44,707 nucleotides of DNA, from assembly GCA_027488335.1 (NCBI GenBank), contig JAIYBU010000140.1, forward strand, positions 1-44,707, read 5' to 3'. The position numbers and the translations under genes are program-made. Below, in pieces: positions 35,993 through 43,594 of the stretch. This DNA is from Cytophagaceae bacterium. Its GTDB lineage: Bacteria; Bacteroidota; Bacteroidia; Cytophagales; Spirosomataceae. Position 1 is the stretch's first letter; every line of letters begins with the position of its first letter. The notes beneath the pieces are model-generated. The model did not search any database. It was not told the origin of the DNA and saw nothing but the letters and a program-made list of their open reading frames with translations.

Positions 35993-36059
35993 GTGTTTAA
36001 AAAAGTGATAAATTGCTCACTAATTTACAAAAACCAAACCTATTATTACCTAAAATATT

Positions 36060-37307
36060 ATGTCAGCATCTAAAACTGAACCTATTCCTGAAATGGATGT
36101 AGAAGTAAATGGCCGTGAGTCTGTTGTAGATATTAAGAAAAATAAACAGAAAAAAGGGATATTACATGACCTTTACTTCAATAATAAGAATACTATTGCC
36201 GAGCTTTCGCATTCGTTGCATATTAGCATTCCATCTATTACAGCCTTAGTCGATGAGCTTGTTGAAGAAAAATGGATTTCTGAAACTGGCTTCGCAATCT
36301 CAAAGCAAGGACGCCGCCCCGCCATTTATGGAATAAACCCTAATAAGAATTTCGTACTGGTCCTCGACATCAATACGCACGATACTCGGATTGCAGTACT
36401 AAACCTGAAAAACGAAATTGTTTTCTCTCAGGTATTCGACCTTCAACTCAAAAATAACCCTTCGTTCCTCGAAACACTTTTCCAATTAGTTGATAATGTA
36501 GTAGAGCAAAAAGTATCAAAAGGTAAAGAGATTATTGCTTTGGGCGTAGCGATTCCTGGTTTAGTTAACAAAAAAACGGGTATTAATTATACCTACAAAA
36601 GTCTCAACAGCCAAGATGTATCGCTTGGCAAACTTATCGAAAACCATTACAGTTTACCAACATTTGTGATAAACGACTCAAAAGCAACTGCTTTTGGCGA
36701 ATATCACTTTGGTTTGGCAAAAGATAAATCGCATGTACTTTCGGTGAATGTTGACTGGGGAATTGGTTTGGGTATTGTACTCAAAGGCGAAATTTTTGAT
36801 GGTGCATCGGGTTTTGCGGGCGAACTTGGACACATACAGGTAAATCCTGATGGTGTACTTTGTGGCTGCGGTAAAGTGGGGTGTTTGGATACCATCACTT
36901 CGGCTTCTTCATTACTAAAAAGTATTAAGGAAGGTTTAAGAAATGGACAAGTTTCAAAATTGGGTGAATATAAAGATTCGCTCGAAAATATTAATCTCGA
37001 AATGGTGATTGATGCTGCTCAACAAGGCGACGGCTTTGCGATTGACATCATTCATAATATCGGACTCGAACTCGGAAAAGGGCTTTCTATTGCAGTACAT
37101 TTATTTAATCCACAAATCATTATCATTGATGGTGTTTTATCTAAAGCACAGAAACTCATCGTTAATCCAATCGAACACGCTATTAATAAATACTGTTTGA
37201 CTGATTTCAAAGAAGATTTAAGTATCGAAATTTCGCAACTCAGCGAAAACGCCAAAATTTTTGGCGTCCATGCCTACGTGGTAGAATCTATTTTAAAAAC
37301 AACGTAA
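36060..37307 (+). CDS. ROK-family transcriptional regulator (NagC/XylR/Mlc-like)
   Basis: This 415-residue protein combines an N-terminal winged helix (about 33-85, TIAELSHSLHISIPSITALVDEL) with a ROK domain (about 95-410). The ROK zinc site is visible as H258 and C268, C270, C275 in GHIQVNPDGVLCGCGKVGC. The sugar-site Asp206 lies in NDSKATAFGE. Having the DNA-binding domain marks it as a regulator rather than a stand-alone kinase. ROK regulators sense sugars such as GlcNAc, xylose or glucose derivatives. It is divergent from the PVC-type dehydrogenase and heads a run of same-strand genes (asparaginase, DUF2264, kinase, epimerase) it may control. Confidence 0.9.
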   Translation: MSASKTEPIPEMDVEVNGRESVVDIKKNKQKKGILHDLYFNNKNTIAELSHSLHISIPSITALVDELVEEKWISETGFAISKQGRRPAIYGINPNKNFVLVLDINTHDTRIAVLNLKNEIVFSQVFDLQLKNNPSFLETLFQLVDNVVEQKVSKGKEIIALGVAIPGLVNKKTGINYTYKSLNSQDVSLGKLIENHYSLPTFVINDSKATAFGEYHFGLAKDKSHVLSVNVDWGIGLGIVLKGEIFDGASGFAGELGHIQVNPDGVLCGCGKVGCLDTITSASSLLKSIKEGLRNGQVSKLGEYKDSLENINLEMVIDAAQQGDGFAIDIIHNIGLELGKGLSIAVHLFNPQIIIIDGVLSKAQKLIVNPIEHAINKYCLTDFKEDLSIEISQLSENAKIFGVHAYVVESILKTT

Positions 37308-37444
37308 TTATTTGGTAGATTAGCTATTTGGGAAATTAGTTACTGGTGAATTACTGGTAAACTACATAGATTACGAAGCCAATACTAAGTACACTAATCC
37401 CCGATAACAAATACACAAGTTACGAAATAACAAATCAACAAACT

Positions 37445-38491
37445 ATGCAATCAAGAAGAAACTTTTTACATTGGTCGGTACTGAGTTTGCCGTTTTTATC
37501 TATTAGTCAAGTATTTGCAAAAAAAACAGTTGCTGCACAAAAGCCAATCGTTGTCTCGACTTGGGATAGCGGCTTGCCCGTCAATGCAGTGGCTTGGAAG
37601 ATTTTACGAGAAAAAAACGGTCGTGCCTTAGATGCCGTTGAAGCAGGAGCAAATTCAATTGAAGATACAATCAATTGTTGTGTAGGCTTGGGCGGAAATC
37701 CTGACCGTGACGGAAAAGTTACGCTTGATGCCTGTATCATGGACGAACACGCCAACTGTGGTGCAGTAGCTTATTTACAACGCATCAAACATCCGATTTC
37801 GGTAGCTCGAAAGGTAATGGAACTTACGCCTCATGTATTTTTAGTAGGTGACGGAGCTCAGCAATTTGCGTTGGCCAATGGCTTTAAATTAGAGCCAGAT
37901 AAACTCTCGGCCGATGCTGAAAAAACCTACAAAGACTGGCTTAAAAAGTCGGAATATAAGCCAGTCATGAATATCGAACAACAACAAGTAAAAGGACAAA
38001 AGAAAGAAGGACATGGGCCTTTTGCTCCAAATAAATTTGATGATGGCTCGTTCAATCACGATACTATGGGAACGATTGCTTTAGATGCTTCGGGAAATCT
38101 TTCGGGGGCTTGCACTACGAGCGGAATGGGCTTTAAGATGAAAGGCCGTTTGGGCGATTCGCCAATTATCGGTGCGGGGCTTTTTGTTGATAACGAAATC
38201 GGTGCAGCTGTATCCTCTGGTCAAGGCGAAGAAGTGATTCGTATTGCAGGCACACACTTGGTAGTAGAAATGATGCGAATGGGAAAAACACCCGAAGAAG
38301 CATGCAAAGGTGCCATTGAGCGTTTGGTAAAAATAAATCCTGCAAAAGCCAAAGATTTTCAAGTTGGGTTCATCGCTATCAACAAGCAAGGTGAATACGG
38401 TGCTTATTCTATCAACCCTGGTTTTAGCTACTCGGTTACCGCCAGCGATGAAGGTGGAAAGGTATTTATGGCTACAAGTCATTATAAATAG
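37445..38491 (+). CDS. Tat-exported glycosylasparaginase (N4-(beta-N-acetylglucosaminyl)-L-asparaginase)
   Basis: This 348-residue Ntn-hydrolase of the asparaginase-2 family belongs to the glycosylasparaginase branch. It hydrolyses the GlcNAc-Asn bond of N-glycoproteins after autocleavage. The cleavage site and catalytic nucleophile are Thr207 in NHDTMGTIALD. Other conserved segments are STWDSGLPVNAVAW, GLGGNPDRDGKVTLDA, ARKVMELTPHVFLVG and GRLGDSPIIGAG. The N-terminus SRRNFLHW followed by a hydrophobic stretch is a twin-arginine signal, so it should fold before export. The gene lies 137 bp after the ROK gene, with a 46-bp gap to the next. Its presence among sugar redox genes is notable. Confidence 0.92.
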   Translation: MQSRRNFLHWSVLSLPFLSISQVFAKKTVAAQKPIVVSTWDSGLPVNAVAWKILREKNGRALDAVEAGANSIEDTINCCVGLGGNPDRDGKVTLDACIMDEHANCGAVAYLQRIKHPISVARKVMELTPHVFLVGDGAQQFALANGFKLEPDKLSADAEKTYKDWLKKSEYKPVMNIEQQQVKGQKKEGHGPFAPNKFDDGSFNHDTMGTIALDASGNLSGACTTSGMGFKMKGRLGDSPIIGAGLFVDNEIGAAVSSGQGEEVIRIAGTHLVVEMMRMGKTPEEACKGAIERLVKINPAKAKDFQVGFIAINKQGEYGAYSINPGFSYSVTASDEGGKVFMATSHYK

Positions 38492-38537
38492 TCCTGAGTT
38501 TTCAATGGATAGTTTTCAGCCTAAAATCTATAACAGA

Positions 38538-39758
38538 ATGAAAAAAACAGTAATTTCTCTATTATTCTTGCTAATAAATTCTCCATTTTTATTTGCCCAA
38601 AACAACGAAACTGGCGAACAAAACCGAGTTTATTGGAGCAAATTACTCTATAAAATCTCATATCCAGTGGTGCATAATTTAGCCCAAGAAACTTTGGTAA
38701 AAAATATGCCCATCGAAACTGGGCCAAATGCCTACAAAAGAGACTTTCCTGTGTCGCATTTGGAAGCAGTTGGTCGAACAGTTTCGGGTATTGCTCCATG
38801 GTTGGCACTCGAAGATGATACTACCGAAGAAGGAAAACTCCGCAAAAACTTGCGTGAAGAATTGCTCAAAGGATTGAAAAACATGGTCAATCCACAAAGC
38901 CCTGATTATCTGAATTTTAGAAAAGATATGCAACCTTTGGTTGATGCGGCTTTCTTGGCACAAGGCTTTCTACGAGCAAAAACCAAGCTCTGGGACCCGC
39001 TCGATGATGTAACAAAAAAGCGTTTTGTAGAAGAATTTAAAGCTCTCCGTAATCGTAAAGCCTATTACAGCAACTGGCTGTTATTTTCGGCCATGACCGA
39101 GGCCTTTTTACTAAAAATTGGCGAAGACTATGACCCTGCCCGCATTGATTACGCCCTCAAGAAAATACCCGAATGGTACTATGGCGATGGTATCTACGGC
39201 GATGGACCAAGTTTTGCGATGGACTATTATAATTCGTTTGTCATTCACCCGATGTTTGTAGAAGTTTTGCAAGTAATGGTTGAAAACAAACTCGCCAAAA
39301 AAGAAGACTACGATTTGGCCATGAAACGCATGATTCGCTACGCCGAACACCAAGAGCGTTTCATTTCTCCCGAAGGCACATATCCACCTATCGGGCGTTC
39401 GATAGCCTATCGAGTTGGAGCATTTCATGTGCTTGCGTTGGTAGCTTTAAACAATAATTTATCGGCCTATATTCATCCTGCTCAAGTGCGTTGTGCTTTG
39501 ACAAAAGTAATGCAAAATCAGTTTGAAGCCACAGGTACATTCGATACTAAAGGTTGGCTGCAATTAGGTTTTGCAGGCCATCAAACCGATATTGCCGAAC
39601 CTTATATTTCGACTGGTAGCTTGTATCTTTGCACTTTTGGATTTTTACCACTCGGTTTGCCCGCTTCTCACCCATTTTGGACTTCTACCGCCGCTGAATG
39701 GACATCAAAAAAAGCATGGAGCGGAAAACCTTTTAAGAAAGATGGGCATGTGGATTAA
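38538..39758 (+). CDS. Exported DUF2264-family protein
   Basis: Starting at 38538 gives 406 residues beginning MKKTVISLLFLLINSPFLFAQ, a clear signal peptide. The open frame runs upstream to 38364, but that would overlap the asparaginase gene by 128 bp and mask the signal. The sequence matches the DUF2264 family (RDFPVSHLEAVGRTVSGIAPWLALE, YGDGIYGDGPSFAMDYYNSFVIHPMF, EGTYPPIGRSIAYRVGAFHVLA, ISTGSLYLCTFGFLPLGLPASHPFW). These proteins have an alpha/alpha-barrel-like make-up and are often found in polysaccharide loci; a hydrolase or lyase role is suspected but unproven. It is co-directional with its neighbours. Confidence 0.88.
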   Translation: MKKTVISLLFLLINSPFLFAQNNETGEQNRVYWSKLLYKISYPVVHNLAQETLVKNMPIETGPNAYKRDFPVSHLEAVGRTVSGIAPWLALEDDTTEEGKLRKNLREELLKGLKNMVNPQSPDYLNFRKDMQPLVDAAFLAQGFLRAKTKLWDPLDDVTKKRFVEEFKALRNRKAYYSNWLLFSAMTEAFLLKIGEDYDPARIDYALKKIPEWYYGDGIYGDGPSFAMDYYNSFVIHPMFVEVLQVMVENKLAKKEDYDLAMKRMIRYAEHQERFISPEGTYPPIGRSIAYRVGAFHVLALVALNNNLSAYIHPAQVRCALTKVMQNQFEATGTFDTKGWLQLGFAGHQTDIAEPYISTGSLYLCTFGFLPLGLPASHPFWTSTAAEWTSKKAWSGKPFKKDGHVD

Positions 39759-39827
39759 TTTGGAAATTATACCTAACATTGTAATCAATAAAATTTAACC
39801 TTACACACTCGACGGATTTTAGCTCTT

Positions 39828-40826
39828 ATGCCCCTCCAACCCTCCAAAATAAAGGAAATTTTTCAACAAATCAAGCACTTACGAGTAGGTGTAATTGGTG
39901 ATTTTGCCGTTGATTTTTACTACGAAATTAATCAGCAAACCCAAGAGTTTTCGATTGAAACTGGCAAAGAAGTTTTTTGGGGAAGCAAGCCCAAAACATC
40001 GCTCGGTGCGGCAGGAAATGTAGTGCAAAACTTAGCCGCTTTGGGCGTAGAAAATCTACACGTTTTTGGTTGTGTGGGCGATGATATTTACGGTCGAGAA
40101 ATGCAACATTTATTCCAAAAACTGAATGTGGATAACGCAAATCTCAAAACAATTCAGCGTAGTTGGGATACTTGTACTTATACGAAACCCATGTCAGTGA
40201 ATGGTGAAGAAAACAGGCTGGATTTCGGCACGCACAATACGCTTTCGGAAGCCGTTTTTAATGAAATTTTGGAGGCAATCGAATCGGCACTCCCTGCCCT
40301 TAACGTACTGATTATCAACCAACAATTTCCAAATCCATTACTTACACCTCAACGAATTCAGCAATTAAACGATATTTTATCGAAGTTCCCAAATTGCCTT
40401 TTTGTAGCTGACTTACGAGCTTACGGACTTCATATAAAGCATAGTATTTTAAAAGTAAACACCGAAGAATTGGCCCGATTAGTAGGCATTTCAACCATCG
40501 AAGAAGCTGACGAAACAGCTTGCATTTTACACGCACAAACGCTACTCGAAAAAATGGGTGGTTCGCTCGTAATCACTCGTGGCGAACACGGTATTTCATA
40601 CATCAGTCCAACCGAAACACAAAGCATAAAAGCATTACAACTAAACACCGAACTCGATACCGTTGGTGCGGGCGATACCGTTGTGGCGGCCTTTTCGGCC
40701 AGCAGAGGAACAGGAGCAAGCATCGCACAATCGCTCGAAATTGCTAACTTGGCTGCCGCCGTTACAGTACAGAAATTACACCAAACAGGCACGGCTACTT
40801 TGGATGAGATTATGAATTTAATGTAA
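39828..40826 (+). CDS. PfkB-family carbohydrate kinase (RfaE/HldE-kinase-like)
   Basis: This is a 332-residue cytosolic kinase of the PfkB/ribokinase family, closest in pattern to the heptose-7-phosphate kinase (RfaE N-terminal) branch. The N-terminal VGVIGDFAVDFYYEI and GAAGNVVQNLAALGV form the sugar-binding part. The C-terminal DTVGAGDT holds the catalytic Asp283 and anion hole (G280-D283). There is no nucleotidyltransferase domain, so a full HldE is excluded. In this setting it probably phosphorylates a sugar or sugar acid released by the surrounding enzymes; the substrate is not evident. It lies 69 bp after the DUF2264 gene. Confidence 0.88.
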   Translation: MPLQPSKIKEIFQQIKHLRVGVIGDFAVDFYYEINQQTQEFSIETGKEVFWGSKPKTSLGAAGNVVQNLAALGVENLHVFGCVGDDIYGREMQHLFQKLNVDNANLKTIQRSWDTCTYTKPMSVNGEENRLDFGTHNTLSEAVFNEILEAIESALPALNVLIINQQFPNPLLTPQRIQQLNDILSKFPNCLFVADLRAYGLHIKHSILKVNTEELARLVGISTIEEADETACILHAQTLLEKMGGSLVITRGEHGISYISPTETQSIKALQLNTELDTVGAGDTVVAAFSASRGTGASIAQSLEIANLAAAVTVQKLHQTGTATLDEIMNLM

Positions 40827-40916
40827 AATGAAATATAGCCATTGTTTATTTTGTATTAGACATCTTTTCAATTAAATTGTTTAACATAATAATAGATTTA
40901 AGCATACATAGCTTTT

Positions 40917-41095
40917 TAGTCCGTAGGACTTTCATATTGGTAGCATAAAATCGAAAAGTATAACAAGAATGCCGTAGGTATTCAACCAAACCAACTAACC
41001 GACTATTTGTTGGATATCTACGGCATTCTGAAAATTGCTCCAGTCATAGTTTCTACGGCAGCGGCCGACCGTCGATATAAAAGTCCTACGGACTA
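40917..41095. repeat. Nested inverted-repeat element (REP/BIME-like), second copy type
   Basis: The outer arms 40917-40937 and 41075-41095 are inverted 21-mers with one mismatch (core TAGTCCGTAGGACTTT). The inner arms 40967-40981 and 41014-41028 are inverted 15-mers with one mismatch (core GAATGCCGTAG). A further TACGGCAG word lies at about 41054-41061. The gap between 40827 and 41193 is otherwise without genes. The nested architecture parallels 23206-23363, but the sequence family differs. Confidence 0.72.
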
Positions 41096-41193
41096 TAGAT
41101 TTGAGTAATTTGATAGGAAAGTTACCTATTATACATTTTACATTATCAATTATACATTAAGTACTATTCAACCTCTATAAAAAACTATTCAAC

Positions 41194-42462
41194 ATGAATC
41201 CTTCTCATGCCCGTGAGCTGCGAGACGAAATCGTCGCTTACCTCAATAATGGCCTTTTACCTTTTTGGATTTCTCGCACCGTTGACAACGAATACGGTGG
41301 TTTTCTGACTCATTTCGATGAATTTGGCAATGATTCGGGCGAAGACGAAAAATCGTTGATTGCTCAATCTCGTTCGGTTTTCACTTATTCTTCGGCACAT
41401 CGTGCAGGTTATGGCGGAGGAAAATTAGCCGAAATGGCTCGTCATGGTGTTGATTTTCTACTCAATAAAATGTGGGACGAAGAACACGGCGGTTTTTACT
41501 GGATGATGAACCGCAAGGGTGAAGTAGTTATTGACGAAAAAATCGTTTACGGCCATAGCTTTGCTATTTACAGTTTGAGTGAATATACGCTCGCTACTGG
41601 CGACCCACGTGGCCAAGAATATGCCGAAAAAGTATTCGATTTACTCCAAAAACACGTAGTTGATACCCATTACGGTGGCTATTGGGAAATGTTTCATCGC
41701 AACTGGGATTTGAAAGGTGCTGGCCCTGCAGGTGGTGACCGCAAAACGCTTGATGCTCACATGCACCTCATGGAAGCCTTTACCACGCTCTACGAATGCA
41801 CAGGCAAGCAAGTACACCGTCGTAAATTGCTGGAGTCCATCGAATTATTGACCAAGAAAATCATGCACCCCAAATATGGCACGGGTATTCCGCAGTTTTG
41901 GGCCGATTGGTCGGTTGCTCCACAAATCAAATTTGATATTGTTTGGGGTTGGGACAGATTCAGCGAAGACGGACAAAAAGCATCTGCCGAAGATAACACC
42001 AGCTACGGCCACAATGCCGAATTTGCATGGCTGTTGATGCACGCCCTCGATATTCTGAAATTGCCGTATGATACACATCACGAACAAATACAGAAATCAT
42101 TTAGTCACTCGGTTGATAATGGTGTCGATTGGGAATTTGGTGGAGTTTATGTAGAAGGTTCGCACGCTGGCGAAGTTTATGACCGAGAAAAAGAGTTTTG
42201 GCAACAAGCCGAAATGCTTATTGGAATGCTTGATGCGTACCGCTATCTGAAAGACGAAAAATATTGGGACGCTTACGTAAATATTCATCGTTTTGTATTC
42301 GACAAAATGATTAATCATAAAGTAGGCGAATGGTGGCCGCTCATGACTCGCCAAGGCGAACCAATTTGGCGACACATGAGCCACTCATGGAAAATCAACT
42401 ACCACGATGTGCGGGCCATGGTACAATCAGTGGTGAGATTAAATAAGTTGCTGGGAGAGTAA
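41194..42462 (+). CDS. AGE-family 2-epimerase, probably cellobiose 2-epimerase-like
   Basis: This 422-residue cytosolic enzyme is of the N-acylglucosamine/cellobiose 2-epimerase (AGE) family, an alpha6/alpha6 barrel. Conserved histidines are H189/H191 (DAHMHLMEAF), H273 (SYGHNAEFAWLL) and H404 (WKINYHD). The H273-H404 spacing of 131 equals that of the known cellobiose 2-epimerase catalytic pair (H259/H390 in the Rhodothermus enzyme). EFWQQAEML and YGHSFAIY are also typical. An insert of roughly 25 residues lies before H273. It would convert the reducing-end glucose of a beta-linked disaccharide to mannose, or act on N-acyl amino sugars. With GH5 upstream, cellobiose is the more natural substrate. 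Confidence 0.88.
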   Translation: MNPSHARELRDEIVAYLNNGLLPFWISRTVDNEYGGFLTHFDEFGNDSGEDEKSLIAQSRSVFTYSSAHRAGYGGGKLAEMARHGVDFLLNKMWDEEHGGFYWMMNRKGEVVIDEKIVYGHSFAIYSLSEYTLATGDPRGQEYAEKVFDLLQKHVVDTHYGGYWEMFHRNWDLKGAGPAGGDRKTLDAHMHLMEAFTTLYECTGKQVHRRKLLESIELLTKKIMHPKYGTGIPQFWADWSVAPQIKFDIVWGWDRFSEDGQKASAEDNTSYGHNAEFAWLLMHALDILKLPYDTHHEQIQKSFSHSVDNGVDWEFGGVYVEGSHAGEVYDREKEFWQQAEMLIGMLDAYRYLKDEKYWDAYVNIHRFVFDKMINHKVGEWWPLMTRQGEPIWRHMSHSWKINYHDVRAMVQSVVRLNKLLGE

Positions 42463-42571
42463 TTAAATTAGGTTCGTGTAATCACTACACTTTATTGCAA
42501 AGCACATGAAGGTAGATTCAAACAATTTCATTAATTTACCCGCCTAATCATTCAATCAAAACCTTACAAAA

Positions 42572-43462
42572 ATGAATACTAATTCATCTCGCCGTTCGGC
42601 ACTCAAAAATATTATTGGAGGAACAGCCGTGGCGTTTTCTCCGATGACATTCAACGAAGTTTTCGCGGCCAACGAAAAAGCACTCGGTGCCGACCTCAAC
42701 GGCAAAATCAATCACTCCGTTTGTCGCTGGTGTTATTCAAAAGTCTCGCTGGACGACCTCTGCAAAGCAGCCGTTGCGATGGGAATCAAATCAATCGAAT
42801 TGCAAGGCCCTGAAGAATGGCCAACATTGAAAAAATACGGTTTAACCTGTGCTATGCCGTGGGGTGCAGGAAAAGGCATCAATGATGGTTTCAATGACCT
42901 CAAACTACACGATGAATTGGTAAAAAGCTACGAAGAAATCTTCCCGAAATTAAAAGAAGCAGGTTTAGATAAAGTTATCTGTTTTTCGGGAAATCGTAGA
43001 GGAATGTCAGACGAGCAAGGACTCGAAAATTGTGCGATTGGCTTGAAAAGATTGATGCCGTCGGCTGAAAAATACGGTATAACGATGACCATGGAATTAC
43101 TTAACAGCAAAGTAAACCACAAAGATTACATGTGCGATACTACCAAATGGGGAATTGCCTTGTGCGATAAAGTGGGCTCTGACAGATTCAAATTGCTCTA
43201 TGACATTTACCACATGCAAATCATGGAAGGCGACGTAATTGCAACGATTAAAAAATCGCACAAATATTTCTCGCATTACCACACGGGAGGTGTACCAGGA
43301 CGTGCCGAAATTGATGATACGCAAGAGCTAAATTACCCAGCCATCATGCGTGCAATTGTAGAAACGGGATACAAAGGCTTCGTCGGACAAGAATTTGTAC
43401 CAAAACGCCCAGATGCTCTCGCCTCACTCAAACAAGGCGTTACGATTTGCGATATTGCTTGA
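42572..43462 (+). CDS. Tat-exported hydroxypyruvate isomerase-like TIM-barrel protein
   Basis: This 296-residue protein has a twin-arginine signal (SSRRSALK near residues 6-12, then a hydrophobic stretch ending VFAAN). The mature part matches the hydroxypyruvate isomerase (Hyi) branch of TIM-barrel isomerases. Catalytic-type glutamates are E175 in TMELLNSKVNHKDYM and E274 in GQEFVP, about as far apart as E143 and E240 of E. coli Hyi. HYHTGGVPGRAEIDD is the family loop. Classical Hyi is cytosolic, so an exported version probably acts on another small sugar or keto compound. It is the third isomerase-fold Tat protein in the window. Confidence 0.87.
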   Translation: MNTNSSRRSALKNIIGGTAVAFSPMTFNEVFAANEKALGADLNGKINHSVCRWCYSKVSLDDLCKAAVAMGIKSIELQGPEEWPTLKKYGLTCAMPWGAGKGINDGFNDLKLHDELVKSYEEIFPKLKEAGLDKVICFSGNRRGMSDEQGLENCAIGLKRLMPSAEKYGITMTMELLNSKVNHKDYMCDTTKWGIALCDKVGSDRFKLLYDIYHMQIMEGDVIATIKKSHKYFSHYHTGGVPGRAEIDDTQELNYPAIMRAIVETGYKGFVGQEFVPKRPDALASLKQGVTICDIA

Positions 43463-43483
43463 TAGTCAACGGTTTTCAGTTGG

Positions 43484-43542
43484 CAGTTTTCAGTGAACAA
43501 CTGGCAGTCTTTTCTAACCTGCCAGTTGTTCACTGAAAACTG
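43484..43542. terminator. Long hairpin between convergent genes, probable bidirectional terminator and repeat
   Basis: Perfect 24-bp arms (43484-43507 and 43519-43542) have an 11-base loop. The symmetry continues imperfectly outward (CAACT). A third related word, CACTGCCAACTGAAGACTG, lies at 43576-43594. The arms consist of reiterated CTG/CAACT/GTTTTCAG units. It fills the gap between the convergent isomerase and helicase genes and should stop transcription from both sides, although clear T-runs are missing. Confidence 0.7.
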
Positions 43543-43594
43543 TCAACTAAAAGGAAGCTACATATTCGACTGCTCACTGCCAACTGAAGACTGT

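Larger units (their letters stand above)
35662..36059. promoter_or_regulatory. Divergent AT-rich regulatory region between the PVC-type dehydrogenase and ROK genes
   Basis: About 400 bp without an ORF hold two operator-like dyads (separate entries) and one minus-strand TAATTTTG (35844-35837), a possible -7 box for the dehydrogenase gene. No matching TTG at ideal spacing was found. No other structure was recognised. Confidence 0.5.

Noticed and set aside
37308..37444. ATTAGTTACTGGTGAATTACTGG-like tandem words as a repeat array
   Set aside because: Two or three degenerate units without regular spacing; could be chance in AT-rich DNA.
38364..38537. Upstream extension of the DUF2264 gene
   Set aside because: It overlaps the asparaginase gene in another frame, and the signal peptide begins at 38538.
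41096..41103. TAGATTTG as promoter of the 2-epimerase gene
   Set aside because: No TTG at the right distance, and it abuts the repeat element; kept only as a weak possibility.
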